Shown here in pieces: positions 40,660 through 47,620 of a DNA stretch of 64,000 nucleotides. A model generated the notes under the pieces. It had not been told where the DNA came from. It searched no databases and saw only the letters and a program-made list of their open reading frames with translations. Within the stretch, counting starts at the first letter, position 1. Every line of letters begins with the position of its first letter. The position numbers and the translations under genes are program-made. The stretch comes from a virus, in IMG/VR virus record IMGVR_UViG_3300005529_000023, positions 112,871 to 176,870 of that record. One strand, written 5' to 3'.

Positions 40660-40882
40660 CTGCTCTCTCCAGTATGGCCAAATCAGCCATGGTAATGAAG
40701 ACCTCAAGCTGGCCTTCCATCAAAAGAATGTTTGTTCGCCTGACGATTACACCTTCGAAGTTATCATCTTCTTCACTCGCGATAGTAGCCACAACCATAG
40801 TTGGATTGATGGTCACGCGGGCCTTGGAGCCATCCTCGGCATGATTCATTAAGGTTAAAACTCTTTCCTGCATATCTTCCAT
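40637..40882 (-). CDS. Hypothetical protein
   Basis: The 81-residue protein has GAGG 5 bases before ATG. It alternates helix and strand (ARVTINPTMVVATIASEEDD; QLEVFITMADLAILERAVG). Part of a run of small tightly packed minus-strand genes. No family is recognised. Confidence 0.5.
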   Translation of the reverse strand: MEDMQERVLTLMNHAEDGSKARVTINPTMVVATIASEEDDNFEGVIVRRTNILLMEGQLEVFITMADLAILERAVGTYFLP

Positions 40883-40884
40883 GT

Positions 40885-41118
40885 TTACCTCACCAGATGT
40901 TCAAGGTCTTTGATCGCATTCTTGAACTCTACCATTTTTTCAGTCAGAGACTTCAGATCTACTTTAAGCTGGCCAACCGTGAGTTCAGGACCGTAGTACT
41001 TGCGGCAATCCTCGCATGACCAACCAGCACTCACCGCAACGAAATGAACGCAGCCACAGGAACAAGAGTCGGGCGCCCCAGCATGGCCTCTGACTGTTTT
41101 GACCAGTCTAAGGCTCAC
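40885..41118 (-). CDS. Small Cys-rich protein (GTG start)
   Basis: GTG 41118 is chosen because the longer frame overlaps the preceding zinc protein by 95 bases. The 77-residue product has CSCGC and CEDCRKYYG, a likely zinc ribbon, followed by a C-terminal helix (KSLTEKMVEFKNAIKDLE). Function unknown. Confidence 0.45.
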   Translation of the reverse strand: MSLRLVKTVRGHAGAPDSCSCGCVHFVAVSAGWSCEDCRKYYGPELTVGQLKVDLKSLTEKMVEFKNAIKDLEHLVR

Positions 41119-41362
41119 GCGTACACCCGTTCTTTTCACGATGATCTTGCTTTCTCTGCCAGTACTTTCTACCGCGAAGGTGAATGATCCTGCACTTCTC
41201 ATCGCAAAAGTCGAATCTGAGAGTATGGCCGGGCTGACCCTTTCGAGGAGCGCTAATCGTTTCCCAATTAATTGCGGTATTGGAACTCACTGGCGCCAAA
41301 ATCTTGCGACAACGATCACAAAGCCATTTAGAGCCGGTACCATCAAAGCTATTCTTGAACAT
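41108..41362 (-). CDS. Small zinc-finger protein
   Basis: The 84-residue protein has WLCDRCRKIL and FDFCDEKCRI, a four-cysteine zinc site separated by about 30 residues, and a basic C terminus (KYWQRKQDHREKNG) that could touch nucleic acid. The start shares a base with the upstream lipoprotein stop. Unknown role. Confidence 0.5.
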   Translation of the reverse strand: MFKNSFDGTGSKWLCDRCRKILAPVSSNTAINWETISAPRKGQPGHTLRFDFCDEKCRIIHLRGRKYWQRKQDHREKNGCTREP

Positions 41363-41646
41363 TACTTCTTTCCAAATCGATCGAAACAGTCAACCTGCTC
41401 ATCGGCATGACCCTTAGAGCTAGTTGTGAACTTGTCTCCATAGGTATCTATCACTTCGTAACTGAAGCGACCCACTGCAATGACCTTAAAAAGCTTTGCT
41501 TCTGAGTGAGAACCATTCGGCGCAGAAATGTAACAATCGCCTACTTGAAGATCCTTTTCTGGCTCCATGGGAGTTGGAGGAGGCAACGTCCTTATGGAGC
41601 AACCAGAGAGAACCAGGAACAACAGGCTAACTAGCCCTTTTGACAC
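41362..41646 (-). CDS. Small lipoprotein (GTG start)
   Basis: GTG 41646 follows AAGGAG at 7 bases. The product of 94 residues has a lipoprotein signal ending LVLSGCS, a perfect lipobox with Cys17, a Pro-rich linker (RTLPPPTPMEPE) and a small beta domain (YEVIDTYGDKFTTS). It would sit on the periplasmic face of a membrane. In phages such lipoproteins act in lysis (o-spanin) or superinfection exclusion. Confidence 0.65.
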   Translation of the reverse strand: MSKGLVSLLFLVLSGCSIRTLPPPTPMEPEKDLQVGDCYISAPNGSHSEAKLFKVIAVGRFSYEVIDTYGDKFTTSSKGHADEQVDCFDRFGKK

Positions 41647-41893
41647 TTTTGAACTCCTTATTAAAAGAGAAAATGAAACCTTTGTACATCCCGAAGTGAG
41701 CACCGTTATGTCCGTTCTTAGTCATTTCACCAATAGCTTCTTCAATCTCAGTAGCCTTGAAACCAAGAACAGAGATTGCATGACGAGCTACCTTGTAAAA
41801 CGTACCAGAAAAGACTGACCCACCTTTTACGTGCAAGAACCAAAGGTCTCCTACCTCGTAGAGATCGTAGCCAGCAGTGTTCAACTCGAACAT
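41627..41893 (-). CDS. Hypothetical protein
   Basis: The 88-residue protein starts after TAGGAGTAGGTT. Mixed alpha/beta, Gly-rich in the C-terminal half (HNGAHFGMYKGFIFSFNKEF). It is the first gene of the minus-strand run from the 42 kb divergent region. Family unknown. Confidence 0.5.
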   Translation of the reverse strand: MFELNTAGYDLYEVGDLWFLHVKGGSVFSGTFYKVARHAISVLGFKATEIEEAIGEMTKNGHNGAHFGMYKGFIFSFNKEFKSVKRAS

Positions 41894-42130
41894 AACCTAC
41901 TCCTACTATCTACTTTAGCTACTTATTTTTCTTAAGTCAAAATTATTTTCTTATTTTCGCAAAATCGCAAAATTCACATGATATATAGTTATATCCTCCC
42001 CTGTTCCCTCTCACTATATTATAATAATAGAAATAGGGACTTACACATTCTTTTGGTCCACTTTTCCTTTGGTTTCCAGGACTGAATCTTTAATACATCT
42101 GATATAAGTCAGTAAAATGGTGGGAGATTT
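41894..42130. promoter_or_regulatory. Divergent AT-rich regulatory region
   Basis: No gene is seen in 237 bases. On the minus strand GCGAAAATAAGAAAATAA, close to the A-rich element before rIIA and the 56746 gene, precedes the 41627 gene. On the plus strand TGATATAAG, an extended -10-like sequence, lies about 30 bases before ATG 42131, with GGGAG as ribosome site. Repeated ATATA elements are present. Confidence 0.4.
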
Positions 42131-42634
42131 ATGGAAGAAAGCGAAAAGAAGAAATATTTAGACCGCTCTGACGTGATTATCGAAGGAAATACAGCACGTT
42201 GGGATATGAGGATCGAAGGGAGCATCTACGGAACCTACACAGGAACGTTCCGTTTCAAATGTTTCTTGACTCCTACAGAAAAGCTGTCTGCCGGCAGGAA
42301 GTACCGAGAACTCCTTGGTCCTAATCCTACGATCGCGCTTGAGCATGAAGACAACCTAGCCTTTGCACTCGCTCAGCTTGAGCATCGTATCATTAGTGCC
42401 CCACCTTTTTGGTCTTCTACTCTACAACAGAACGGACAAGCAGGAGATATCGCAGACGAGAATGTCGTTCACGAAGCTCTTGATGCCGCCATTGCAGCCG
42501 AACTCAAGTTCGCTGCGCAATTACAACAAAAAAAGAAAGAAGTCCTAGAGAACGCCAGGAAGGCAGCCGAAAGGCTTCTCAAGAATCAGGACGAGGAAAT
42601 GGATGAAAGCCAAAGTCAAGAGGATGGAAATTAA
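42131..42634 (+). CDS. Hypothetical protein, possible tail-assembly gene
   Basis: The 167-residue protein has an N-terminal beta part (VIIEGNTARWDMRIEGSIYG) and a long helical C-terminal half (AALKFAAQL-type, then KKKEVLENARKAAERLLK) ending acidic. It begins a run of three overlapping plus-strand genes, an arrangement like tail assembly chaperones, though no tape measure gene follows. Unproven. Confidence 0.5.
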   Translation: MEESEKKKYLDRSDVIIEGNTARWDMRIEGSIYGTYTGTFRFKCFLTPTEKLSAGRKYRELLGPNPTIALEHEDNLAFALAQLEHRIISAPPFWSSTLQQNGQAGDIADENVVHEALDAAIAAELKFAAQLQQKKKEVLENARKAAERLLKNQDEEMDESQSQEDGN

Positions 42635-42839
42635 TCCACAAGCCTTTTTCATGATCATGGAGAATGATACCGCTTGGCGAGTAGCCAAGGGAATACCGAA
42701 AGGTGCGCGCCTTAGAGGTTTCACTCTCGACCCGTACACCCAAGTGCTTCACTTATTCGTTGAACATGACAGCTTTCCTCTAGTCGATCTCGATACTCTA
42801 ATCCCCAAACTTGAAACCTTCTTTAAGAAGATCCAATAA
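42603..42839 (+). CDS. Hypothetical protein
   Basis: The 78-residue protein starts inside the previous gene (32-base overlap) after GAGGAAATGG. Alpha/beta; the segment ARLRGFTLDPYTQVLHLFVEH looks like a beta hairpin. One-base overlap (TAATG) with the next gene. Function unknown. Confidence 0.5.
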   Translation: MKAKVKRMEINPQAFFMIMENDTAWRVAKGIPKGARLRGFTLDPYTQVLHLFVEHDSFPLVDLDTLIPKLETFFKKIQ

Positions 42840-43318
42840 TGGAATTCAAAGATTTACTCGACTACTGCAAGGCAATTGCGATCCAATCCCTGATCTCCCC
42901 TACGCAGGAATCCATCTGGCGCGCTATCTGCCGAGCCTACTCAAAGAAGTTCAACACTCCGCTTCACATAGTTGAACAACTCGATCCGCAAAAAGTGATG
43001 ATAGCGGAATTCGAAGATCAGCTTTCTCAGTTCAACCTCGAAGAAGACATCCATGTCCTTTTGGATCTTATCTATACGCTCGAAGATCCTGAGTATGAGC
43101 GCGAGAAGAGAGAAGAGCTTTCCCAGTTCATCAAACAGGCTGAGAAAGAAGACATCGCCCGTATCAAAGCTGGAAAGCCCATTCACAAGGCGCTCAAGGA
43201 CGAAAAGAATATTGCCGATTTGGTCGAAGAAGAAGCTAAGAAAATGCCTAAAGGCGGCAGCATCAATTTGTCGTATCTTGAAAAAGAAGAGAATCAGTAC
43301 GGACAGTTTGAAGACTAG
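42839..43318 (+). CDS. Hypothetical charged helical protein
   Basis: The 159-residue protein is almost all helical and strongly charged (EKREELSQFIKQAEKEDIAR; LVEEEAKKMPKGG). Last of three coupled plus-strand genes; its stop overlaps the end of the convergent 43315 gene by 4 bases. No family is recognised. Confidence 0.5.
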   Translation: MEFKDLLDYCKAIAIQSLISPTQESIWRAICRAYSKKFNTPLHIVEQLDPQKVMIAEFEDQLSQFNLEEDIHVLLDLIYTLEDPEYEREKREELSQFIKQAEKEDIARIKAGKPIHKALKDEKNIADLVEEEAKKMPKGGSINLSYLEKEENQYGQFED

Positions 43319-43557
43319 AGTCCCATTATTCCCTGCATTTGCTGAAACAGGAAGGCATGTTCCGCGTGAACAGTGAAAGCACTAAAGGACATACCAGGAA
43401 GGATCAAGTTTTCTTCTTCCAACTTAACCCACATGGGTTTCAGCTGCGAAATGATCTGATCGTTGGTACAATCAGGATATCCAATTGACTTGGTAAGATG
43501 CTCGACCATTGAGTTCTTGATCTTCTCTTTGATTACTTGTAGTTCTTCGGCAGTCAT
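43315..43557 (-). CDS. Hypothetical protein downstream of the Thg1-like gene
   Basis: The 80-residue, helical protein (EELQVIKEKIKNSMVEHLTK) has a TAATG junction with the Thg1-like gene, so the two are co-translated. A functional link to tRNA repair is possible but not shown. Confidence 0.5.
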   Translation of the reverse strand: MTAEELQVIKEKIKNSMVEHLTKSIGYPDCTNDQIISQLKPMWVKLEEENLILPGMSFSAFTVHAEHAFLFQQMQGIMGL

Positions 43558-44441
43558 TACCCGCCCATTTCATCGACCATACAATCGATAATCTCAGTAT
43601 TGAGAGGAATTAGTTTACGAAGAAAAGAGCGATCTTGCGTAAATACTGGGATTTCATTCTCCATTCCAGTACCGTCGTAAGAAACCCATCGTGTACGATA
43701 GACAGGTTCGCTGACTTCTAACTCGCCGCTCACACCGGCTGTCTCGGTGTCGATAAGCACATAGCGATCTTTTTTGATCACACGTCCACGTTTCTCCCCG
43801 CTCCAGTAATCATTCCAGTTGATGTCTTTGGCAAAGAGCATGTTGTGCAGTTCGCTGGTATTCTTTCCCTCTAGCTGCTTATGGCTATACACCGATCTGG
43901 CAGCCATCTGAATGCTATTTCTGCTCGCGTCTTGTTGGCGCCAAATGAAGTAGTTCTCCACTTCGACCGGATCGGGGATAGTGAACACCCGAGAATCAAA
44001 ATAGCCAGTCTTGAGTTGACCGTAATCGCCAGTCATATATTCGTTAGCATTGCCCCGAATTTCATTCGCCGTCTTAGCTGCTGTCGCAAACGCCTTGTTG
44101 AATTCGGCAGTAGCGATTGCAGCAGAGATTGACGCCATCTTCTGTACGTTGCCATCGAACCACGCACAAGTTTGTGGGCTGTCAAAGTCTGTCAGAAGAA
44201 TAGAAATCTCATCCGATTGCACATAAGCGAACTGCGCTCCTTGGATCTGTTTGCACATGTTGATCGCAGTTTGATCCATGACAAACATGAATTCATGATC
44301 AAATGGCCTACGAAAGTTGCGCGTTAGTGTGTGGAATGCTTTCCCATCCACGCGAATGATCGTGTATGTTCTCCTCGGAAGAAAGTACCGTGTGCGATCC
44401 TCGTACTGACCTTTGATTCTATCGCCTAGAGTGTCTTGCAT
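43557..44441 (-). CDS. Thg1-like 3'-5' nucleotidyltransferase (tRNA 5' end repair)
   Basis: The 294-residue protein has the family's palm motifs: IIRVDGKAFHTLTR with metal-binding Asp, then AYVQSDEISILL with the second acidic pair, and FDSRVFTIPD. The HINNLYN motif of eukaryal Thg1 is replaced by WRQQDASRNSIQ, as in bacterial Thg1-like proteins that repair tRNA 5' ends using the 3' strand as template. It adds nucleotides 3' to 5'. Several tRNA genes at 30.9-32.7 kb have 5' acceptor mismatches that such an enzyme could correct. Confidence 0.92.
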   Translation of the reverse strand: MQDTLGDRIKGQYEDRTRYFLPRRTYTIIRVDGKAFHTLTRNFRRPFDHEFMFVMDQTAINMCKQIQGAQFAYVQSDEISILLTDFDSPQTCAWFDGNVQKMASISAAIATAEFNKAFATAAKTANEIRGNANEYMTGDYGQLKTGYFDSRVFTIPDPVEVENYFIWRQQDASRNSIQMAARSVYSHKQLEGKNTSELHNMLFAKDINWNDYWSGEKRGRVIKKDRYVLIDTETAGVSGELEVSEPVYRTRWVSYDGTGMENEIPVFTQDRSFLRKLIPLNTEIIDCMVDEMGG

Positions 44442-44628
44442 CTTCTTCGTCCATTTCCCAGAGTGAGACCTCTGCCTCGAATTCTCTAGTTATTGTGTTC
44501 ATGTCTTCAAGAGCTTGTTTGTACCCTCGCCTATAAGAAGCCTCTGCGAGTCCTTGCCTAGATACTTTAAGTTCTTTAAGTGTATACCAAGCAAGTCCAA
44601 AAAGATGGCCAATTCTGTTGAATTCCAT
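44419..44628 (-). CDS. Hypothetical protein upstream of the Thg1-like gene
   Basis: The 69-residue protein is helical with an N-terminal aromatic stretch (HLFGLAWYTLKEL) and an acidic C terminus. It overlaps the Thg1-like gene start by 23 bases and shares a base with the upstream stop. No family is recognised. Confidence 0.5.
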   Translation of the reverse strand: MEFNRIGHLFGLAWYTLKELKVSRQGLAEASYRRGYKQALEDMNTITREFEAEVSLWEMDEEDARHSRR

Positions 44629-45143
44629 TACTTTTCTCCTGGGTCCATCCAGCCGCTATGAGAACCGCCGCCCGTCTCAACGTGGTAGTAAACGGGCTTA
44701 TTAAGTCTATTTGCGTATTCCTTCGCCATGTCGGTGCCACGATCGAAGATCCCTTCCTGGGGCTCCTCATCCTTGTGAAGGATCTCGGAAAGCTCAGGCA
44801 GCCATTTCCCTGGTTTGTGCTCGGCTTTCAGCGCCAAGACCACTTTGGTAGAGTGCTTGTCTCGAATGTCATAGCCAGTGTCAGCGAATAAAGCAGACGC
44901 ATTGCAGTGCCATGGTCCAGTTAGTTCCAGGGTAGATCCATCCTCAAGTTTGAACTTAAGGGTTGCTCCAGCGTATCCGCGACTGTTCGGCCCACCCGAA
45001 ACATGAACATTATCGGCGGCAAATTTGCCAATGGGTACAAGCCAAATGTCGCCTGATTTGCCGATCAGTTTTTTATACACAGGTTGTACGGCCTCGTACT
45101 GACCACACTTCATAGGAGCTTCTTTTAGCTGTAGCTTTTCCAT
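44628..45143 (-). CDS. Hypothetical protein
   Basis: The 171-residue protein has a beta-rich central part (GATLKFKLEDGSTLELTGPW) and a helical part (ILHKDEEPQEGIFDRGTDMA). First of three coupled genes ending with the Thg1-like gene. No recognised motif. Confidence 0.5.
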   Translation of the reverse strand: MEKLQLKEAPMKCGQYEAVQPVYKKLIGKSGDIWLVPIGKFAADNVHVSGGPNSRGYAGATLKFKLEDGSTLELTGPWHCNASALFADTGYDIRDKHSTKVVLALKAEHKPGKWLPELSEILHKDEEPQEGIFDRGTDMAKEYANRLNKPVYYHVETGGGSHSGWMDPGEK

Positions 45144-45147
45144 ATCC

Positions 45148-45345
45148 TCACCCGAAGTTCAGCTCTGGAACTTTTTCACTGTAGCCGATCTCTTTGAGGA
45201 TGCGGCGCGCAATACCACGGTGAATCGTGCGGTCTTTGGTCACTGCGACATGGCGCTGCCCGTTACTCCATATCCTATGGCCGTTTACCCTGACAAGGAC
45301 AAAACCAGCGTTAGTCAACAGTCTCTCGAAATCACGCGTTTTCAT
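45148..45345 (-). CDS. HicA-like double-stranded RNA-binding protein
   Basis: The 65-residue product starts at ATG 45345 (AGGG 8 bases before). It has the YcfA/HicA pattern: RDFERLLTNAGFVLVRVNGH, a central His, strands RHVAV, then IHRGIARRILKEIGYS. HicA toxins are small mRNA interferases. No HicB-type antitoxin is obvious, although the overlapping upstream gene could play that part. Confidence 0.7.
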   Translation of the reverse strand: MKTRDFERLLTNAGFVLVRVNGHRIWSNGQRHVAVTKDRTIHRGIARRILKEIGYSEKVPELNFG

Positions 45346-45550
45346 CGGCAATCCCTTCGATAATGGCATCGGTTTTTTCAGAATAGAAAGCATCCTCAGC
45401 TGCGATCGTCGCAAACTCGTGGATGTTCTCGTCAGTCATGGGTCGATCAGAGCAAATGATGTTGACGCTGATCAGTTCCTTGAGTTCTTGTTTGGCGAAC
45501 TCGATGGCTTGATCCTGCTGTTCTTTAGTTAGTTCATGGAACCGCTTCAT
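45332..45550 (-). CDS. Hypothetical protein coupled to the HicA-like gene
   Basis: ATG 45550 has GGAG 8 bases before; longer forms have no support. The 72-residue protein is acidic and helical (FHELTKEQQDQAIEFAKQEL). Its end overlaps the HicA-like start by 14 bases, the spacing of toxin-antitoxin pairs, but no antitoxin family is recognised. Confidence 0.55.
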   Translation of the reverse strand: MKRFHELTKEQQDQAIEFAKQELKELISVNIICSDRPMTDENIHEFATIAAEDAFYSEKTDAIIEGIADENA

Positions 45551-45558
45551 AATTTCTC

Positions 45559-45870
45559 CTACGAGTACAGCTTTCTGTAGACAGCCATCATCTTCTTGCG
45601 GCCCACAGGGTTTGCGGTCACGAACACGATTTCCTTTGGAAGGAATTGAGGGTTCTCTTCCAGAAAGCACATCACGTCGTATCCAGTTCTCTCCACGAAC
45701 TTGTTGTAATCTCCAAGGTCGTGATCGAGGTAGAGCAGGTCAAAAGGGCCTTCTTCTTTAAGAGCTTTAATTCCTTGATCGTAGTCGCGCGCTACATGTG
45801 TTGGCCGCTTACCATAGGTGATCTCGATGATGTCCTCGCTACGAAGATCGTCGATCAAGAGGATCTTCAT
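45559..45870 (-). CDS. cREC-type receiver domain (cyclic-phosphate processing family)
   Basis: The 103-residue protein resembles a stand-alone receiver: MKILLIDDLRSEDI with the acidic pair, LLYLDHDLGD, TGYDVMCFLEEN and VFVTANPVGRKKM. The LDHDLG...TGYDV...NP order is that of the predicted cyclic-phosphate processing receiver (cREC) proteins found with RNA repair enzymes, rather than of signalling receivers. The Thg1-like gene lies 1.1 kb away, so a joint RNA-repair role is plausible. Confidence 0.7.
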   Translation of the reverse strand: MKILLIDDLRSEDIIEITYGKRPTHVARDYDQGIKALKEEGPFDLLYLDHDLGDYNKFVERTGYDVMCFLEENPQFLPKEIVFVTANPVGRKKMMAVYRKLYS

Positions 45871-46091
45871 GCGGCCTCCAGCATAGGGCGATAAGCGATC
45901 TTAGAAGCCTCATGAACAATGCATTCCTTGAGGTACTGGGTCCACTGATGCTTCGTAACATACACCGCATCGGCTGGGGCAGTGAGCGCCCATTCCGCGA
46001 TCCATTGGTCAAGAGACATGGACTCCACGCACGAAAGCGCATCGACGTAAATTCTTAGCCTGCTACCTTCCTTAGTTCTCCTATTTCTCAT
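45867..46091 (-). CDS. Hypothetical protein
   Basis: ATG 46091 follows GGAGGTACGT. The 74-residue product is basic at the N terminus (MRNRRTKEGSRLR) with an aromatic helix (SLDQWIAEWALTAPADAVYV). Its stop overlaps the cREC gene start. Unknown. Confidence 0.5.
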   Translation of the reverse strand: MRNRRTKEGSRLRIYVDALSCVESMSLDQWIAEWALTAPADAVYVTKHQWTQYLKECIVHEASKIAYRPMLEAA

Positions 46092-46113
46092 ACGTACCTC
46101 CAACTCTATTTTC

Positions 46114-46212
46114 TTATTTCCCTATAATCAGGTCAAGTATTATTTTCATGGCCTCATAGACCACGTACAGACCCGCGAAACAAATAAAGAAAGCAAGTAA
46201 GTCCTTCCTCAA
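46114..46212 (-). CDS. Possible small membrane peptide (TTG start)
   Basis: TTG 46212 overlaps the upstream stop (TTGA), with AGAGGAATATTC before it. The 32-residue product has one membrane segment (LLAFFICFAGLYVVYEAM) and a hydrophobic tail. The evidence is the reading frame, ribosome site and junction type only. Confidence 0.35.
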   Translation of the reverse strand: MRKDLLAFFICFAGLYVVYEAMKIILDLIIGK

Positions 46213-46373
46213 GAATATTCCTCTTCATCTTCCACGATCTCTTCTTCGTACTCGAACTCATCGTTCTCAAGAGCTTCTTGCATTGCTTCTTTAATGGCTT
46301 CGCGCACTGTTTCGTCATCGTCATCAGGTACACGAATCTCCAACGCAACTTTTACGTGTAGCGTCTTGGCCAT
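46209..46373 (-). CDS. Small acidic protein, 54 residues
   Basis: ATG 46373 follows directly after the stop of the PhaR-like gene. The product has a strand (LHVKVALEIRVPDDDD) and an acidic helix (EALENDEFEYEEEIVEDEEE). Co-translated with the PhaR-like protein; might bind or inhibit it, which is speculation. Confidence 0.55.
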   Translation of the reverse strand: MAKTLHVKVALEIRVPDDDDETVREAIKEAMQEALENDEFEYEEEIVEDEEEYS

Positions 46374-46622
46374 TTAAGCACCGAGTGTGTTGAGGAATGT
46401 GTGGATTGCATTCCTATTTTGCTCAGTCTTATCCTTCACTTCGACGTTCGAGAACGCCTGAAGGATTACATCGAGGGTCACGTCTTCGCCCGTGGGATGT
46501 GCGAAGATCTTAAAGCTACCCACGGGAAGCTTGAGAACATCCGTCACCGTGATGTAGCGCGATTGCTCGACATCGTAGAGCTTCCTGTTCTGATACCTCT
46601 TAAACACCTTAACGTTTTCCAT
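46374..46622 (-). CDS. PhaR-type (PHB/PHA accumulation regulator) domain protein
   Basis: The 82-residue protein reads FKRYQNRKLYDVEQSRYIT, then a short helix and FAHPTGEDVTLDVILQAF. This matches the N-terminal domain of PhaR, which in bacteria binds polyhydroxyalkanoate and DNA to control storage granule genes (host consensus: RxYxNRxLYDTExSxYITL, then TGEDxTxxxLLQI). Only this domain is present. The phage could rewire carbon storage, or use the fold for its own regulation. Confidence 0.8.
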   Translation of the reverse strand: MENVKVFKRYQNRKLYDVEQSRYITVTDVLKLPVGSFKIFAHPTGEDVTLDVILQAFSNVEVKDKTEQNRNAIHTFLNTLGA

Positions 46623-46633
46623 TGCTTTCCTCC

Positions 46634-47116
46634 TTATTTGACAGTTACATGTCCAGGGCTAAAGTCAATAGCTTTGACTTTCCCCTTGTAGTACATGATG
46701 TTATCCCAGTGCAAGTCGCCATGGGAGATTCCGTTGACTCGAAGTTCGTTTTCCAAATCCTCCGCAAGTTTGTGCGCGATAGAGCTGTCGATGCAAGCTT
46801 CGCTTAGCATTCGACCCTTCGCATGCTCCATTTCGATTCCCACCGCATACCTACCGTCTTGTTTTACTAAACGCACTCCGTAGCATGTGGGAACCTTGTT
46901 TGTTTTTCTGCGAGCTTTCCTTAAGAGTCTAGCTTCCTCTTTAGCTTCATCATATAAATCACTTTGCGTTGCCTCTTTTTGGGTATCAAAAACGCAACCC
47001 CCTTCTCCATCGAGAACTTTGATCCCTCTTCGAGCGGAAATCTGATAATAACTTCCATAATTGCCGCCACCTGTGCTGCAATGTCTCTTACTCAAAGTTG
47101 CAATTTTCCTAGCCAT
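46634..47116 (-). CDS. Atypical protein kinase-like protein
   Basis: The 160-residue protein ends with the kinase catalytic pair: ISHGDLHWDNIMYY (HxDxxxxN loop) and AIDFSPG (DFG-like). Upstream, GIEMEHAKGRML resembles the hinge. The N-terminal lobe is short, as in lipopolysaccharide/RIO-like kinases. AGGAGATAGC precedes ATG. It may phosphorylate host proteins or small molecules. Confidence 0.7.
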   Translation of the reverse strand: MARKIATLSKRHCSTGGGNYGSYYQISARRGIKVLDGEGGCVFDTQKEATQSDLYDEAKEEARLLRKARRKTNKVPTCYGVRLVKQDGRYAVGIEMEHAKGRMLSEACIDSSIAHKLAEDLENELRVNGISHGDLHWDNIMYYKGKVKAIDFSPGHVTVK

Positions 47117-47125
47117 GCTATCTCC

Positions 47126-47620
47126 TTATTTCAGCAGTAAGAAAATGATCAGATAGTGCGTTAAGTGGTGGGCCATCTGATCTGCGCCCAAGCTCCACCA
47201 AAAGAACGTGTTTGCTCGAATGTCTTTACGCCCAATGATCTTATACGCCTTGAGCTTTTCCTGATCCAGCTTATCGGTCATAGAATCGCCAGAGATCATG
47301 CCCAAGCCCTGGCTCATGTTGTAGGCCATCTTATAAGTTGAGGCCGTAAGTGGCTTGAAGCGCCCAAGCAAGTTGGGGCTCGCTTTTACTCGATCGACTG
47401 CGAAGTGAACCACGGTATCGAGCAGAGCTACCCAAAAAGCAATCCTGGGATTGAATGCAAGGGCGATCAAAAACGTAGCCACCCCATGGACCAGAGCATG
47501 AGTAGCCAAGGGCTTGATGAAGTCTGGCCATGGCTTGAACTTCCCGAGCATGTACTGACCTTGCAAGGGGTAGTCGCAGAGGAAATGCTTGATTTGGTAG
47601 ATAATCAGTAGTTCGTACAT
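47126..47620 (-). CDS. DUF3307 family membrane protein
   Basis: The 164-residue protein shows the DUF3307 order: IKHFLCDYPLQGQYML, THALVHGVATFLIALAF, VVHFAVDRVKASP and a C-terminal ADQMAHHLTHYLIIFLL. Four or so membrane helices carry conserved His and Asp that could bind metal. Function of the family is unknown. Overlaps the adenylyltransferase stop by one base. Confidence 0.8.
   Translation of the reverse strand: MYELLIIYQIKHFLCDYPLQGQYMLGKFKPWPDFIKPLATHALVHGVATFLIALAFNPRIAFWVALLDTVVHFAVDRVKASPNLLGRFKPLTASTYKMAYNMSQGLGMISGDSMTDKLDQEKLKAYKIIGRKDIRANTFFWWSLGADQMAHHLTHYLIIFLLLK

Noticed and set aside
46154-46348. Minus-strand 64-codon frame with Lys-rich product
   Set aside because: It lies out of phase over the better supported 54-residue acidic gene that follows the PhaR-like stop directly.
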